Shown: piece by piece, positions 43,660-52,810 of the stretch
Layout: each line of letters opens with the position of its first letter
Numbering within the stretch: position 1 is the first letter of the stretch
Origin: Vulcanimicrobium sp035943995
GTDB lineage: Bacteria > Vulcanimicrobiota > Vulcanimicrobiia > Vulcanimicrobiales > Vulcanimicrobiaceae
NCBI GenBank assembly: GCA_035943995.1
Contig: DASZBS010000097.1
Span: 1-64,000 of the forward strand
DNA: 64,000 nt
Reading direction: 5' to 3'
Made by a program: the position numbers and the translations under genes
Notes under the pieces: model-generated
The model's database searches: none
Seen by the model: the letters and a program-made list of their open reading frames with translations, nothing else
Told to the model about the DNA's origin: nothing

Positions 43660-44892
43660 TCAGCGGCGGCCGTAGTTGAACTGGCGCGCGCGCGTGCCGC
43701 GCGGCATGAACGACTTCGCCTTGGGCGACGCCATCGCGCGCGACGGGTTCTTCTCGAACGTCGTGCCCGTCAGCAGCACCGCATCGGACGGCCGCTCGCG
43801 GCGTCCGACGCGCCCGATGAGCTGCTCGACCTCCGACTCGCCGAACGCGTCGGAGTCGGTGATGACGATGAGGTCGGCCGCGGGGATGTCGATGCCGCTG
43901 CCGATGAGGTTCGTCGCCGCGAGCACCGCGGGCGCTTTGCCGCGGAAGCTGTTCATCATCTCGATGCGCGTGCCGACCTCGTTGACCCGCACGCCTTTGC
44001 GGCGATGACGGCGGCCCTGCTCTTCGGTGTCCGCCATGTCGCCGCGCAGTTGCTCGACGTCGATGTCGTACGTGTTCTCCAACCGTTCCGCGAGGCGCGG
44101 CACGTCGCCGCGCGTGCGGCCGATGACGAAGATGCGCGAGCCGCGCGCGAGGTGGTCTTTGATCAGCTCGTCGGCGCGCGAAAGCTGCTCCGCCGGCGGC
44201 TCGCCCCACACGCCTTCGACCTTGTGGATCTTGGTCGGCAGCACGTCGAACGGCATGCCCTTCATCGCGACGACGTTGTCCATCGCGCCGATGCGCTCGA
44301 GGAAGCGCCGCAGCTCGTCGGGCGTCGCCGTCGCGAACAGCATCGGGCAGTCGAGGTCTTGCAGCAGCCGCAGGTGCTCGCGTTCGTCGAACGCGTTGAC
44401 GTCGTCGACGATGAGCAGATCGCTCTTGTCGAGGATCTCCCAGTGGCGGTCGATCGTGAGCATCATCGCCGAGCCGACGACGACGCTGATCGCGCCGCTT
44501 TCGACGCCCGCTTCGACGGTGCGCCGTTCGCCGGGTGACGCGCCGCCGTGGATCTGTCCGACGCCGATGCCGGTGCCTTCGAGGCGTTCGCTAAAATAGG
44601 TGACGTGCTGGCGAATCAAATCGCGCGTCGGTGCGAGGATCGTGATGTAGCCGCCGGTCGCGAGGATCGTGTCGACGGCGACGCGCAGCATCACCTCGGT
44701 CTTCCCCGAGCCGGTCGGTGCCTTGAGCAAGAATTCGAACTTGCCGTCGTCGAGGCCCGCGGTGAGCTTTTCGACGGCTTCTTTTTGGCCGTCGGTGAGG
44801 GAGAATTGCTCGCCCGGTTGGATGAGCTCGTGCATCAGCGCGACGCGCTGGCAATTTTTGTCGATCTGCGCCCAGACATCGGCGGGCGACAT
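43660..44892 (-). CDS. DEAD-like superfamily II helicase
   Basis: 410 aa. Motif I APTGSGKTEVM, motif Ia LAPTRDLIRQHV, motif II is DDVN (LIVDDVNAFDE) not DEAD/DEAH, motif III ATATP, and C-terminal GSGIDIPAADLIV with IGRVGRRER (motif VI). Compact, without obvious accessory domain. Overlap with the next gene nfo is 8 bp short, so co-transcribed. A hairpin (44903-44923) lies just upstream of the ATG. Confidence 0.83.
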   Translation of the reverse strand: MSPADVWAQIDKNCQRVALMHELIQPGEQFSLTDGQKEAVEKLTAGLDDGKFEFLLKAPTGSGKTEVMLRVAVDTILATGGYITILAPTRDLIRQHVTYFSERLEGTGIGVGQIHGGASPGERRTVEAGVESGAISVVVGSAMMLTIDRHWEILDKSDLLIVDDVNAFDEREHLRLLQDLDCPMLFATATPDELRRFLERIGAMDNVVAMKGMPFDVLPTKIHKVEGVWGEPPAEQLSRADELIKDHLARGSRIFVIGRTRGDVPRLAERLENTYDIDVEQLRGDMADTEEQGRRHRRKGVRVNEVGTRIEMMNSFRGKAPAVLAATNLIGSGIDIPAADLIVITDSDAFGESEVEQLIGRVGRRERPSDAVLLTGTTFEKNPSRAMASPKAKSFMPRGTRARQFNYGRR

Positions 44893-44902
44893 GTCGGTTG
44901 GT

Positions 44903-44923
44903 GGGCTCGCCTGTGGCGAGCCC
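44903..44923. terminator. Perfect 9-bp-arm hairpin between scpB and helicase
   Basis: GGGCTCGCC-tgt-GGCGAGCCC, immediately after the scpB stop and about 10 bp before the helicase ATG. No T-run follows on either strand. May be an attenuator or a hairpin that lowers helicase translation. Confidence 0.5.
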
Positions 44924-44924
44924 G

Positions 44925-45641
44925 CTAGACGGGTGATGGTTGTGGCTCCGTTTCTCGTGCGACGGTCGTCTCGACCGGCGTCTCGTTGCGGTTCTCTGCT
45001 TCCGCTTCGTCCCGTAGGACCGCGTCCTCGTCGTCCGGGGTTGCCTCGACCGCCGTCTCGCCCTCGTGGGGCGCCAGGATCGTCTGGATCGGCAGGGCGA
45101 GCGCCAGCTCGACGGGGGTGGTGCCGTCGACGTCCACCGGCGGCAGCTCCTCGAGCGAGCGCAAGCCGAACGCCTCGAGGAAGTCGGGGGTCGTCTTATA
45201 CAGGATCGGCCGCCCCGGCACGTCCTTGCGTCCCGACTCCGTCAGGAAGCGGCGGTCGACCAGCGTCGCGATCACCGAGTCGGCCGACACCCCGCGGATG
45301 CCTTCGATGTCGCCCTTGGTCGTCGGTTGCGTGTAGGCCACGATCGCCAAGGTCTCCAGCGCGGCGGGCGACAGGTTCGTCTTGGGCGGCATCAGGTACG
45401 CCTCGACAGCCTCGCGGGCGCTGGGGGCGCTGGCGAAGCGGTAGCCGCCGGCGATCTCGCGCAGCACGACCCCGCGGTGGGCGAACTCCTCGTCGATCCG
45501 CTGGAGCGCGACGGTGACCTCGCGTTCCTCGGCGCCGGTCAGCTTGGCGAGCTTGGGGATCGAGAGCGCTTCGGAGGCGACGAACAGCAGCGCTTCGAGG
45601 TCGCGCTGCAGCTTGCCGGTATCGACGAGTTCAGGCTGCAC
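44925..45641 (-). CDS. scpB: Segregation and condensation protein B
   Basis: 238 aa kite-family partner of ScpA and SMC. Two winged helices; motifs EALLFVASEALSIPKLAKLTG, GGYRFASAPSA, LSPAALETLAIVAYTQPTTKGDIEGIRGVSADSVIATLVDRRFL, GRPILYKTTPDFLEAFGL. The last ~70 residues are an acidic low-complexity tail. It overlaps scpA by 11 bp. Confidence 0.95.
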   Translation of the reverse strand: MQPELVDTGKLQRDLEALLFVASEALSIPKLAKLTGAEEREVTVALQRIDEEFAHRGVVLREIAGGYRFASAPSAREAVEAYLMPPKTNLSPAALETLAIVAYTQPTTKGDIEGIRGVSADSVIATLVDRRFLTESGRKDVPGRPILYKTTPDFLEAFGLRSLEELPPVDVDGTTPVELALALPIQTILAPHEGETAVEATPDDEDAVLRDEAEAENRNETPVETTVARETEPQPSPV

Positions 45642-46386
45642 GGTCTTCTTCGGGGACGGAGAGGAGCTCGATGTCCCCGAACGCGGCGTCCTGCGCGATG
45701 CGGATGCGCTCGCGGCGGACGAGCTCGAGGATGGCGAGGAACGTCACGATGATCGCGACGCGGTCGAGCCCGTCGCACAGCTCGAAGAACGACGCGCGCC
45801 CGCCGCGGCGCACCGCGCGGCTCACGACGTCCATCTGCTCGTTGAGCGAGACGCGCTCGCGCACGATGGTCCGTTTCTCGGGCTTCGCGGCCCGCAGCGC
45901 CGCCGCCAGCGCGCCCGCCAGCTTCGAGGCGTCGATCCGGTAGCGCTGCACGAAATCGGCGCTCGCGTCGCCGCCGTCGGGGCGCAGGAAGTACGCGGCG
46001 GCCTCGGCGGCACGGCCCTTGAGCTCCTGGCCCGCGTCGCGATACTTCGAGTACGCGATCAGCCGCTCGCGCAGCCTGGCCTCGATCGCCTCGGCGGACT
46101 CCTCGGGATCGCCGGCCAGCTCGATCGGGATCGGCGGCAGCAGCGCCTTGGATTTCAGGAACACCAGGGTCGACGCGACGACGAGGTAGTCGGCGGCGAG
46201 CTCGACGTCGAGCGATTCCATCGCCTGGATGTAGGCCAGATACTGATCGGCGACGAGCGCGAGCGGGACGGTGGCGATGTCGAGCTGGCGCTCTTTGACC
46301 AGGTTCAGCAGCAGGTCCAGCGGGCCGTCGAAGACGTCGAGCGAGACGCGCAGGCCGTTTTCCGATTCAGTCGCCGGGTTGGTCAA
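45631..46386 (-). CDS. scpA: Segregation and condensation protein A (kleisin)
   Basis: 251 aa. N-terminal VSLDVFDGPLDLLLNLVKERQLDIATVPLALVADQYLAYI is the ScpA signature; C-terminal winged helix with ASFFELCDGLDRVAIIVTFLAILELVRR. Start assigned to TTG 46384-46386, five bases after the NUDIX stop; no better start lies upstream. Forms the SMC-ScpAB condensin. Confidence 0.94.
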   Translation of the reverse strand: MTNPATESENGLRVSLDVFDGPLDLLLNLVKERQLDIATVPLALVADQYLAYIQAMESLDVELAADYLVVASTLVFLKSKALLPPIPIELAGDPEESAEAIEARLRERLIAYSKYRDAGQELKGRAAEAAAYFLRPDGGDASADFVQRYRIDASKLAGALAAALRAAKPEKRTIVRERVSLNEQMDVVSRAVRRGGRASFFELCDGLDRVAIIVTFLAILELVRRERIRIAQDAAFGDIELLSVPEEDRAA

Positions 46387-46391
46387 CTGAA

Positions 46392-46877
46392 TCAGGCGCT
46401 CGTGTCCCCGACCGACTGCGCCGCGGTGACGGTCTCGGGTTCGAAGATGCCGCTGCCGTCCTGCTCGAGCCACTCCAGGCCGAGGTCGACCAGGCGCTTC
46501 TCGTTCACGTACTTGAGCGATTTCTTGGCGGCCTTGATCTCGAACCAGCGCGCCTCGTCCACTTCGTGGTCGTGGTTCGCCGTGTCGCCCGAGAGGTAGC
46601 GCATCAGGTAGAAGTGGACGGACTTCTTGTGCTTGGTGCGGTTCAGGTAGAACCAGTACGAGATGTCCGACAGCTTGGAGAGGATCTCGGCCCAGCAGCC
46701 GGTCTCCTCGCGGACCTCGCGCAGGGCGGCCTGCTCGTGCGTCTCCTTGGCCTCGACGTGGCCCTTGGGGAGCGACCAAACGCGCGGCTCGCCCCGCCCG
46801 ATGAGCAGCGCTTCCAACGAGTTTCCGTTCCGCCGCAGCACGAGCCCGCCGGCGGAGACTTCGTACTTGATCCGCAT
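46392..46877 (-). CDS. NUDIX hydrolase
   Basis: 161 aa. Full Nudix box GHVEAKETHEQAALREVREETG. ATG at 46877 chosen because the frame before it is not conserved. It heads the scpA-scpB run. Substrate (a nucleoside diphosphate derivative) unknown. Confidence 0.9.
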   Translation of the reverse strand: MRIKYEVSAGGLVLRRNGNSLEALLIGRGEPRVWSLPKGHVEAKETHEQAALREVREETGCWAEILSKLSDISYWFYLNRTKHKKSVHFYLMRYLSGDTANHDHEVDEARWFEIKAAKKSLKYVNEKRLVDLGLEWLEQDGSGIFEPETVTAAQSVGDTSA

Positions 46878-46971
46878 GGTTGTCCCCGGAGACAGTGACA
46901 GCCCGACGTCGGGCTGGTTTTCTCTAGTATAGCGCGCGGTCCCAAGAGGACGCACCGCCGGTCCGGCCGGT

Positions 46972-48354
46972 TTATGGGCCTTGGACGCGGGCCGGCAGGC
47001 GGTACCAGATCAGGCCCGAGCCCAGGTCGACAGGCCCGGAGGTTGGATCGTCCGCAACGATGGCCGCGGCGCCCGCGCCGGCCGCCGCAGCCGGCTTGCC
47101 GGCCGCCGCGAACGTCTCCGCGGGCATGTCGTCAGGCGAGCGCAGCGGGCCGAAGCAGGTGCGGCACTTGCGGTGCGGGGCGACGAACGCGAGGGTCTCC
47201 GTGGGGGACTCGGGCCGGGCGTGGGCGACCGCGCGCTGCGCCACGGTCGCGATGATGTGCGTGCGCTCGGCCGGCGCCTGGTGCTCTGGCGCGGCGGCCG
47301 GGGCCGAAAGCACCGGCGCCGCGACAGGCGCGGCGAAGGCCAGCGTCTTCGCGTGCAGCGTGACCTTGAGACGGCGCGCGCGGTTCGCGATGCGTGCGAC
47401 GGCGGGCCGGGCCGCCCCATGGGCCACGGCGGCGTGCGCGCGCTGCGGGACTGCCGCTACGCGCACCCCGGTGCCGGGCACGGCCAGCACGGCGCCCGCG
47501 ACGATGCCGAACGCCGCCGCGGTGAAGGCGCCCAGCGCCGCGGCGCGCACGGCGGGGCCGCGTTGGGCGGTCGGCCGCACGAGGCGCTCGACCCGGATCG
47601 CGACGTGCGAGCGCCGCGCCCACAGCGCCGGGGCGACGGCGTCGGCGCGGTCGGTCGCGAGGCGCAGCAGACAGGCCGCGTAGCGGCGCGGACCGGTCTC
47701 GCAGGCCGCGCGCTCGTCGCTGGCGAGCTCGCGCTCGAGGTCGAGCGCGCGCGACAGCACCCACAAGCCGGGCATCCACCAGCCCGCGCGCAGCATAGCG
47801 CTTTGGACCGCCTTGGCCCAGTCGTCGCCGCGCGCGAGGTGCGCGCACTCATGCGCGACGACGGCGTCCCATTCGCGGTCGTCGACGCGGGCGCGGAAGC
47901 CTTCGGGGAGCACGACGGCGGGATGCAGATACCCGATCGCGGTCGGCGAGGTGACGGTGCGCGACAGCCCGATCCGGGCGCCCCGCACGGGAACGGAGCC
48001 GAGTGGGACCGCACTGCGCTTCACCCGGCGCAACCGGACGACGTCGCAGGCGAGGCCGAGCAGCAAGATGGCCGCGACGACCGCGGCGCCGGTGAGGGCC
48101 GGGAGCGCGAACAGCCGCAGCAGGTCGCCGGCGGCTGCGACTGCGGCGGGGGCGGACTCGGGCGCGGTCCGCAGCGACGCCGCGGCCAGCGCCAGCGGTG
48201 CGACGCAGGCGGCGGCGAGGAAGGCCGCGGCGACGATGCGATAGCGGTCGGCGGCGCGCGCGAACGGGCGCGCCGCGATCAGCGCGCCGGCGGCGAGCGG
48301 GATGCTGGCGACGACCGCGGCGAGCGCCGCGAGCGCCGCGACCGCGGGGTTCAG
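46972..48354 (-). CDS. BlaR1/M56-family membrane metallopeptidase (second copy)
   Basis: About 460 aa if it starts at CTG 48352-48354, which lies within the blaI stop (CTGA). Reading upstream of the first TTG (48066) adds 96 in-frame residues with no stop and three hydrophobic stretches, matching M56 topology; no ATG/GTG is available there, so the start is unproven. Zinc site HECAH in VVAHECAHLARGDDW and E-L-A-S-D-E-R-A as third-ligand region. C-terminal Ala/Pro-rich periplasmic tail with a C-x2-C (RKCRTCFG). Coupled to a BlaI gene. Confidence 0.8.
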   Translation of the reverse strand: MNPAVAALAALAAVVASIPLAAGALIAARPFARAADRYRIVAAAFLAAACVAPLALAAASLRTAPESAPAAVAAAGDLLRLFALPALTGAAVVAAILLLGLACDVVRLRRVKRSAVPLGSVPVRGARIGLSRTVTSPTAIGYLHPAVVLPEGFRARVDDREWDAVVAHECAHLARGDDWAKAVQSAMLRAGWWMPGLWVLSRALDLERELASDERAACETGPRRYAACLLRLATDRADAVAPALWARRSHVAIRVERLVRPTAQRGPAVRAAALGAFTAAAFGIVAGAVLAVPGTGVRVAAVPQRAHAAVAHGAARPAVARIANRARRLKVTLHAKTLAFAAPVAAPVLSAPAAAPEHQAPAERTHIIATVAQRAVAHARPESPTETLAFVAPHRKCRTCFGPLRSPDDMPAETFAAAGKPAAAAGAGAAAIVADDPTSGPVDLGSGLIWYRLPARVQGP

Positions 48355-48725
48355 CCTTCGGCCTCGAGGAGCGTGCGCAAGCGCCGCTCCTCGTCAGCGC
48401 TCAGCCGTTCGGAGGCGAGCAGGTTGAGCATGAGCGCGCGCGGCGAGCCCTCGAAGAACGTCGCCAGGACGTTGTCGACCACGGTTCGGCGGGCGGTGTC
48501 GCGCTCGACGCGCGGTTTGTAGACGTTGGCCTTGCCGCGGGTGGTATGGCGGACGTAGGCTTTGCGCTCGAGGATCGTCAGCGTCGAAAGCACGGTCGTG
48601 TAGGCGATCGGGCGATCTTCGAGGCGCGCGTGGATGTCGGCCACGGTCGCACTGCCGAGGTCCCACAGGATGTTCATGAGGCGGTACTCCGCCTCGGTCA
48701 GAGTCGGCGTTGGGCGCCTGGCCAT
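48351..48725 (-). CDS. BlaI/MecI-family repressor (second copy)
   Basis: 124 aa. LTEAEYRLMNILWDLGSATVADIHARLEDRPIAYTTVLSTLTILERKAYVRHTTRGKANVYKPR is the BlaI winged helix; C-terminal dimer region FFEGSPRALMLNLLASERLS. Pairs with the M56 gene at 46972-48354. No clear palindromic operator like that of the first pair is visible upstream. Confidence 0.92.
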   Translation of the reverse strand: MARRPTPTLTEAEYRLMNILWDLGSATVADIHARLEDRPIAYTTVLSTLTILERKAYVRHTTRGKANVYKPRVERDTARRTVVDNVLATFFEGSPRALMLNLLASERLSADEERRLRTLLEAEG

Positions 48726-48770
48726 GTCCCGGTCATACGACGCCGACTCCGCATTCTCCGCGAGGTTTCG

Positions 48771-50471
48771 TCAACAATCGGTTCGGTCCAGCCAGCCGCC
48801 GACCCGGCGCTCCAAGAGGTCCAGCGGCAGCGCGCCCTGCTCCAGCAGCACCTCGTGGAAGTCCCGGATGTCGAAGCGCGCGCCGAGCCGCGCCTGCGCG
48901 GTCGCGCGCAGCTCGCGAATTTTCAGCTCGCCGATCTTGTACGCGAGCGCCTGGCCGGGGCGCGTGATGTAGCGGTCGACCTCGTTCTCGACGTCGAGCC
49001 GCGTCTTGGCGGCGTTGTCGAGAAAATAATCGGTCGCGCGCTGCCGCGTCCAGCCGCGCGCGTGGATCCCCGTGTCGACGACGAGCCGCACCGCGCGCCA
49101 CATCTGGTACGTCAGCGCGCCGAACTTCGATTTCGCGTCGTCATACAAGCCCATCTCGTCGCCGAGCGATTCTGCGTAAAGCGCCCAGCCTTCGATGTAC
49201 GCCGTGTACGCCAGCGACGAGCGACGAAACTCCGGCAGCCCGTGCAGCTCTTGCGCGAGCGCGATCTGCAGATGATGTCCCGGCACGCACTCGTGCAGCG
49301 ACAGCACCATCATCTCGTAGATCGGGCGCTGCTCGGGCCGGTACAGGTTGACGTAGTACAGGCCAGCGCGCGAGCCGTCGAGCGCGCCCGGATAGTAGTA
49401 CGCCGTCGTCGTGTCGGGAGCGAGAGCGGCGGGGATCGGCACGACGCCGTACGGCAGACGCGGCAGCGTGCGAAACACGCGCACGAGCTCGGGATCGATG
49501 CGCTTGCACATCGCGCGGTACGCGTGCAGCAGCGCGTCGCCCGTCGTATGGTAGTTCGCCGGATCGGCCCGTACTTGCGCGAAGACGTCCGCCAGCGAAC
49601 CGCGGTAACCGGTTTGCGGCGCGAGCGTTTCCAGCTCGGCGCGGATACGCGCCACCTCGCGCAGCCCGAGCGCGTGGATCGCGTCCGGCCCCAGGTCGGT
49701 GGTCGTGTAGGTTTGCGCGAAGTACGCGTAGAGCGCGTCGCCGCCGGGGACGTATGTCAGCCCGGCCGCTTCGGGCGCGGCCGGCAGATAGACGTCGACC
49801 AGAAACGCGCGCAGCTCGCGCAGCGCCGGGTTCACGCGTTCGGCGATCGCGGCGCGCGCGCGGTCGCGCAAGCCGGCCGCATCGTTCGCAGCGACTTGCG
49901 CGGGGATCCGCGCAAACGGTGCGTAGAAGGGCGAGCGTTCCGGCTCGGTGACGAGCCGGTCGAGTTGCGCGGGAATGCGCTCCATCGACGCGCGCGGCCA
50001 CAGCAGCTTGCGCGCGACGGCCTCGCGCAGCAGCGCGATCGCGTCGGCGACGGCGCGCGGGTAGGCTTCGAGGCGCTGCAGCCAGCTCGCGTAGTCCGCG
50101 GCGCGCGCGAACGGCAACTGGTCGGCGTACTGCGCGTACGTCTGCACGCCGTCGCGCGGGTCGAGCGCGAGGTAGCGCGTGCCCAGCTCGTACCCGCGCT
50201 GCGCGTCGGCGAGCTGGCCGGCGTAGAGATCGCGGTTGAGCTGCCCGGCGTCACCGAGCGCGTCGCGCGGGATGCGTTCGAGCCGGGCGAGGACGTCGCG
50301 GCGGTGGCCGGCTTCGTCGGCGAGCGCCGCCTCGGAATGGTCGTCCCAGCGGTCGTCGCCGGACCGGTCGCCGTCCAGCGACGCCGCGATCGGGTGCCGG
50401 CGGCAATAGTCGCGCCAATCCTCGGCGAGCAGCGCGCCGAGCTGGGCGTCCGCGGTATCGGCGCGATTCAT
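48771..50471 (-). CDS. DUF885 metallopeptidase-like protein
   Basis: 566 aa, ATG at 50471. Zinc-peptidase core LSLHECVPGHHLQIALAQEL (HExxxGHH form), followed by SLAYTAYIEGWALYAESLGDEMGLYDD with the third ligand Glu in EGWALY and a trailing DNAAKTRLDVENEVDRYITRPGQALAYKIGELKI. DUF885 proteins are predicted dipeptidyl carboxypeptidase-like enzymes. No signal peptide at this start. Divergent from a 257-aa exported-looking protein. Confidence 0.9.
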   Translation of the reverse strand: MNRADTADAQLGALLAEDWRDYCRRHPIAASLDGDRSGDDRWDDHSEAALADEAGHRRDVLARLERIPRDALGDAGQLNRDLYAGQLADAQRGYELGTRYLALDPRDGVQTYAQYADQLPFARAADYASWLQRLEAYPRAVADAIALLREAVARKLLWPRASMERIPAQLDRLVTEPERSPFYAPFARIPAQVAANDAAGLRDRARAAIAERVNPALRELRAFLVDVYLPAAPEAAGLTYVPGGDALYAYFAQTYTTTDLGPDAIHALGLREVARIRAELETLAPQTGYRGSLADVFAQVRADPANYHTTGDALLHAYRAMCKRIDPELVRVFRTLPRLPYGVVPIPAALAPDTTTAYYYPGALDGSRAGLYYVNLYRPEQRPIYEMMVLSLHECVPGHHLQIALAQELHGLPEFRRSSLAYTAYIEGWALYAESLGDEMGLYDDAKSKFGALTYQMWRAVRLVVDTGIHARGWTRQRATDYFLDNAAKTRLDVENEVDRYITRPGQALAYKIGELKIRELRATAQARLGARFDIRDFHEVLLEQGALPLDLLERRVGGWLDRTDC

Positions 50472-50521
50472 GCCGCCTGCTTCCCGAGGCGTCCCCCCCG
50501 GCCTCCGCGAAAATAGCCGCG

Positions 50522-51295
50522 ATGCCCCACGTTCTCGCCACCACGGCGGCGATCGCGATCGCGTTCGCGACGGTCCCGACGCCGAAGCCCACGCCGTTCC
50601 CGCTGGGGACGCTGCAGCCGTTCGGAACCGACACGCCCGCGCCCGCACCCGCCTCGAACCTTCCGGAGATCGGCCGCGTGCGGGCCGCGACGCCCGGTTG
50701 CGCCGTCATGCGCGACCTGGTCATACCGTCGTTCGCGGCCGCGCGGCGCGCCGACGTCCGGTTCGCGCAGACGCGCGTGCGGCTGCCGCAGTACATCGAC
50801 TTCGTGGACGATCCCGAACACGCGACGGACGTCTTCCGCGAATCCGCGCTGTCGAGGCTCGACCAAGACGCGACGGCGATCCTGAACGAAACGCTCGTGC
50901 TCAACAAAGCGCTCGGGGACCCGCGCTTGAAGGACACGTCCGACCCGCAAGTCGCGGCGCAGAAAGCGCAGCTTCAGCAGCTCTACAACACGCAGCAGGC
51001 GCGCGCGAACCAGCTTCAGGAGTTCGTGATGCGCCAGCGCAACGCGATCGCCAAGAACGGGATGGAAGATTCGGGCGCGTTCAACGGCAGGAACGCATCG
51101 CCGACACCGATCAACCGAGACGCCCCGGCGCCGGTGCTCACGGCGCCGCCCGGGATGCCGATCCTCAACGGCAAGATCGCGATGGCCGACAAGAACACGA
51201 TCAACGACTGGAGCGGCTCCATGGCCGCCGCCGTGCGCGCCAGCGAGAACATGGCCGCGCGGACGTTCCTACCGATCGCGCACGGCTGCCGCTGA
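50522..51295 (+). CDS. Secreted/periplasmic hypothetical protein
   Basis: 257 aa. N-terminal hydrophobic segment (MPHVLATTAAIAIAFATVPTP) then proline-rich linker and a helical middle rich in Gln/Ala (QKAQLQQLYNTQQARANQLQEFVMRQR), possibly coiled coil. Two cysteines. No family recognised. Convergent with gcvPB. Confidence 0.62.
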   Translation: MPHVLATTAAIAIAFATVPTPKPTPFPLGTLQPFGTDTPAPAPASNLPEIGRVRAATPGCAVMRDLVIPSFAAARRADVRFAQTRVRLPQYIDFVDDPEHATDVFRESALSRLDQDATAILNETLVLNKALGDPRLKDTSDPQVAAQKAQLQQLYNTQQARANQLQEFVMRQRNAIAKNGMEDSGAFNGRNASPTPINRDAPAPVLTAPPGMPILNGKIAMADKNTINDWSGSMAAAVRASENMAARTFLPIAHGCR

Positions 51296-51298
51296 GCG

Positions 51299-52810
51299 CT
51301 ACTCCGCCGCCGCCGGGCGCCAGCGCAGGTCGGGCTGGCGCGCGGCGCGCGTCTCGTCGATGCGCCCGACCGCGGTGTTGACCGGCGTCTCGAGCACCTT
51401 CTCGGGATCGGACTTCGCCGTCGCGATGATGTCGCGGAAGTCGGCGATGAACGCGTCGAGCGTCTCTTTCGACTCCGTCTCGGTCGGCTCGATCATCAGG
51501 CACTCGGGGACGATCAGCGGGAAGTAGACCGTGGGCGCGTGGTAGCCGCGGTCGAGCAGCGCCTTGCCGATGTCGAGCGCGCGCACGCCGGTCTCGCGCT
51601 TGAGCGACTGCGCCGACGCGACGAACTCGTGGCGGTTGATCTCATCGTACGGGATGTCGACGACGTCGCGGATCGACGCGCGGATGTAGTTCGCGTTGAG
51701 CACCGCGAGCTTCGACACCGTCGTGAGTCCGTCGGCGCCGTTGGCGTACGTGTAAGCGAGCGCGCGGATCATGTGCGCGAAGTTCGACCAGAACGAGCGC
51801 ATCGGGCCGATCGAGTCCGGCCGCTCGAAGTCGAGCGCGAACGTGAGCTCGGCGGTCTCGCGCCAGCCGCTCGCGTCGACGTCCTTGCCGTCCGCGTCGA
51901 ACGCGTGCACGATCGGCGTCGGCAGAAATTCGAGCAGGTGCGCCGCGACGCCGACCGGGCCCGCGCCCGCGCCGCCGCCGCCGTGCGGGATCGTGAACGT
52001 CTTGTGCAGGTTGAGGTGCATGAGGTCGAAGCCCATGTCGCCCGGGCGCGTGTTGCCCATCAGCGCGTTCGCGTTCGCGCCGTCGTAGTACATCAGCCCG
52101 CCGGCTTCATGCACGACGTCGGACACCTCGTGGATGCGCGGCTCGAACAGGCCCAGCGTGTTCGGGTTGGTCATCATGCAGACGGCGGTGTCCGGCCCGA
52201 CGACCTTGCGCATCTCCTCGGGATCCACGCGGCCTTGCGCGTCTGATTTGAGCGAAAGCACCTTGAAGCCGACCATCGCGGCCGACGCGGGGTTCGTGCC
52301 GTGCGCGGTGTCGGGCACGATCACGACGTTGCGCTGCGGCTCGCCCTTCTTCTTGAAGTACGCTTTCGCGATCAGCAGCGCGGCAAGCTCCGCGTGCGCG
52401 CCCGCGGCGGGGTTGAGCGAGAACGCCGCCATGCCGAACAGCGACGCCAGCGCGCGCTCCAGCTCCCACATGATCGCGAGCGCGCCCTGCGACGCGTGAT
52501 CCGGCGCGAACGGGTGAAGGTCGCGCAGCGCGGGGACGTTCGCCATCGCGTCGTTGATGCGCGGGTTGTACTTCATCGTGCACGATCCGAGCGGATAGAA
52601 CACGGTGTCGATGCCAAACGTCTTTTGCGACAGGCGCGTGAAGTGCCGCACGACGTCGAGCTCGCTGTTGTCGGGCAGCGGCAGGTCGTCGCGCAGCGCG
52701 TCTTTCGGCAGCAGCGTGTCGAGCGCGGGGCCCGTCGGCAGGTAGCAGTTCGCCCGGCCGTCCTGGCCGGTCTCGAAGATCAGCGGGGTATCAAACGCTG
52801 GCAACGGCAC
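51299..52810 (-). CDS. gcvPB: Glycine dehydrogenase (decarboxylating) subunit 2
   Basis: 503 aa PLP subunit of the P-protein. Seen: GSCTMKYNPRIND, AHGTNPASAAMVGF, DGANANALMGNTRPGDMGFDLMHLNLHKTFTIPHGGGGAGAGPVG with the PLP lysine in LHKTF, and a late LMIEPTETESKETLDAF. It overlaps gcvPA by 20 bp. Part of the glycine cleavage operon T-H-PA-PB. Confidence 0.96.
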   Translation of the reverse strand: MPLPAFDTPLIFETGQDGRANCYLPTGPALDTLLPKDALRDDLPLPDNSELDVVRHFTRLSQKTFGIDTVFYPLGSCTMKYNPRINDAMANVPALRDLHPFAPDHASQGALAIMWELERALASLFGMAAFSLNPAAGAHAELAALLIAKAYFKKKGEPQRNVVIVPDTAHGTNPASAAMVGFKVLSLKSDAQGRVDPEEMRKVVGPDTAVCMMTNPNTLGLFEPRIHEVSDVVHEAGGLMYYDGANANALMGNTRPGDMGFDLMHLNLHKTFTIPHGGGGAGAGPVGVAAHLLEFLPTPIVHAFDADGKDVDASGWRETAELTFALDFERPDSIGPMRSFWSNFAHMIRALAYTYANGADGLTTVSKLAVLNANYIRASIRDVVDIPYDEINRHEFVASAQSLKRETGVRALDIGKALLDRGYHAPTVYFPLIVPECLMIEPTETESKETLDAFIADFRDIIATAKSDPEKVLETPVNTAVGRIDETRAARQPDLRWRPAAAE

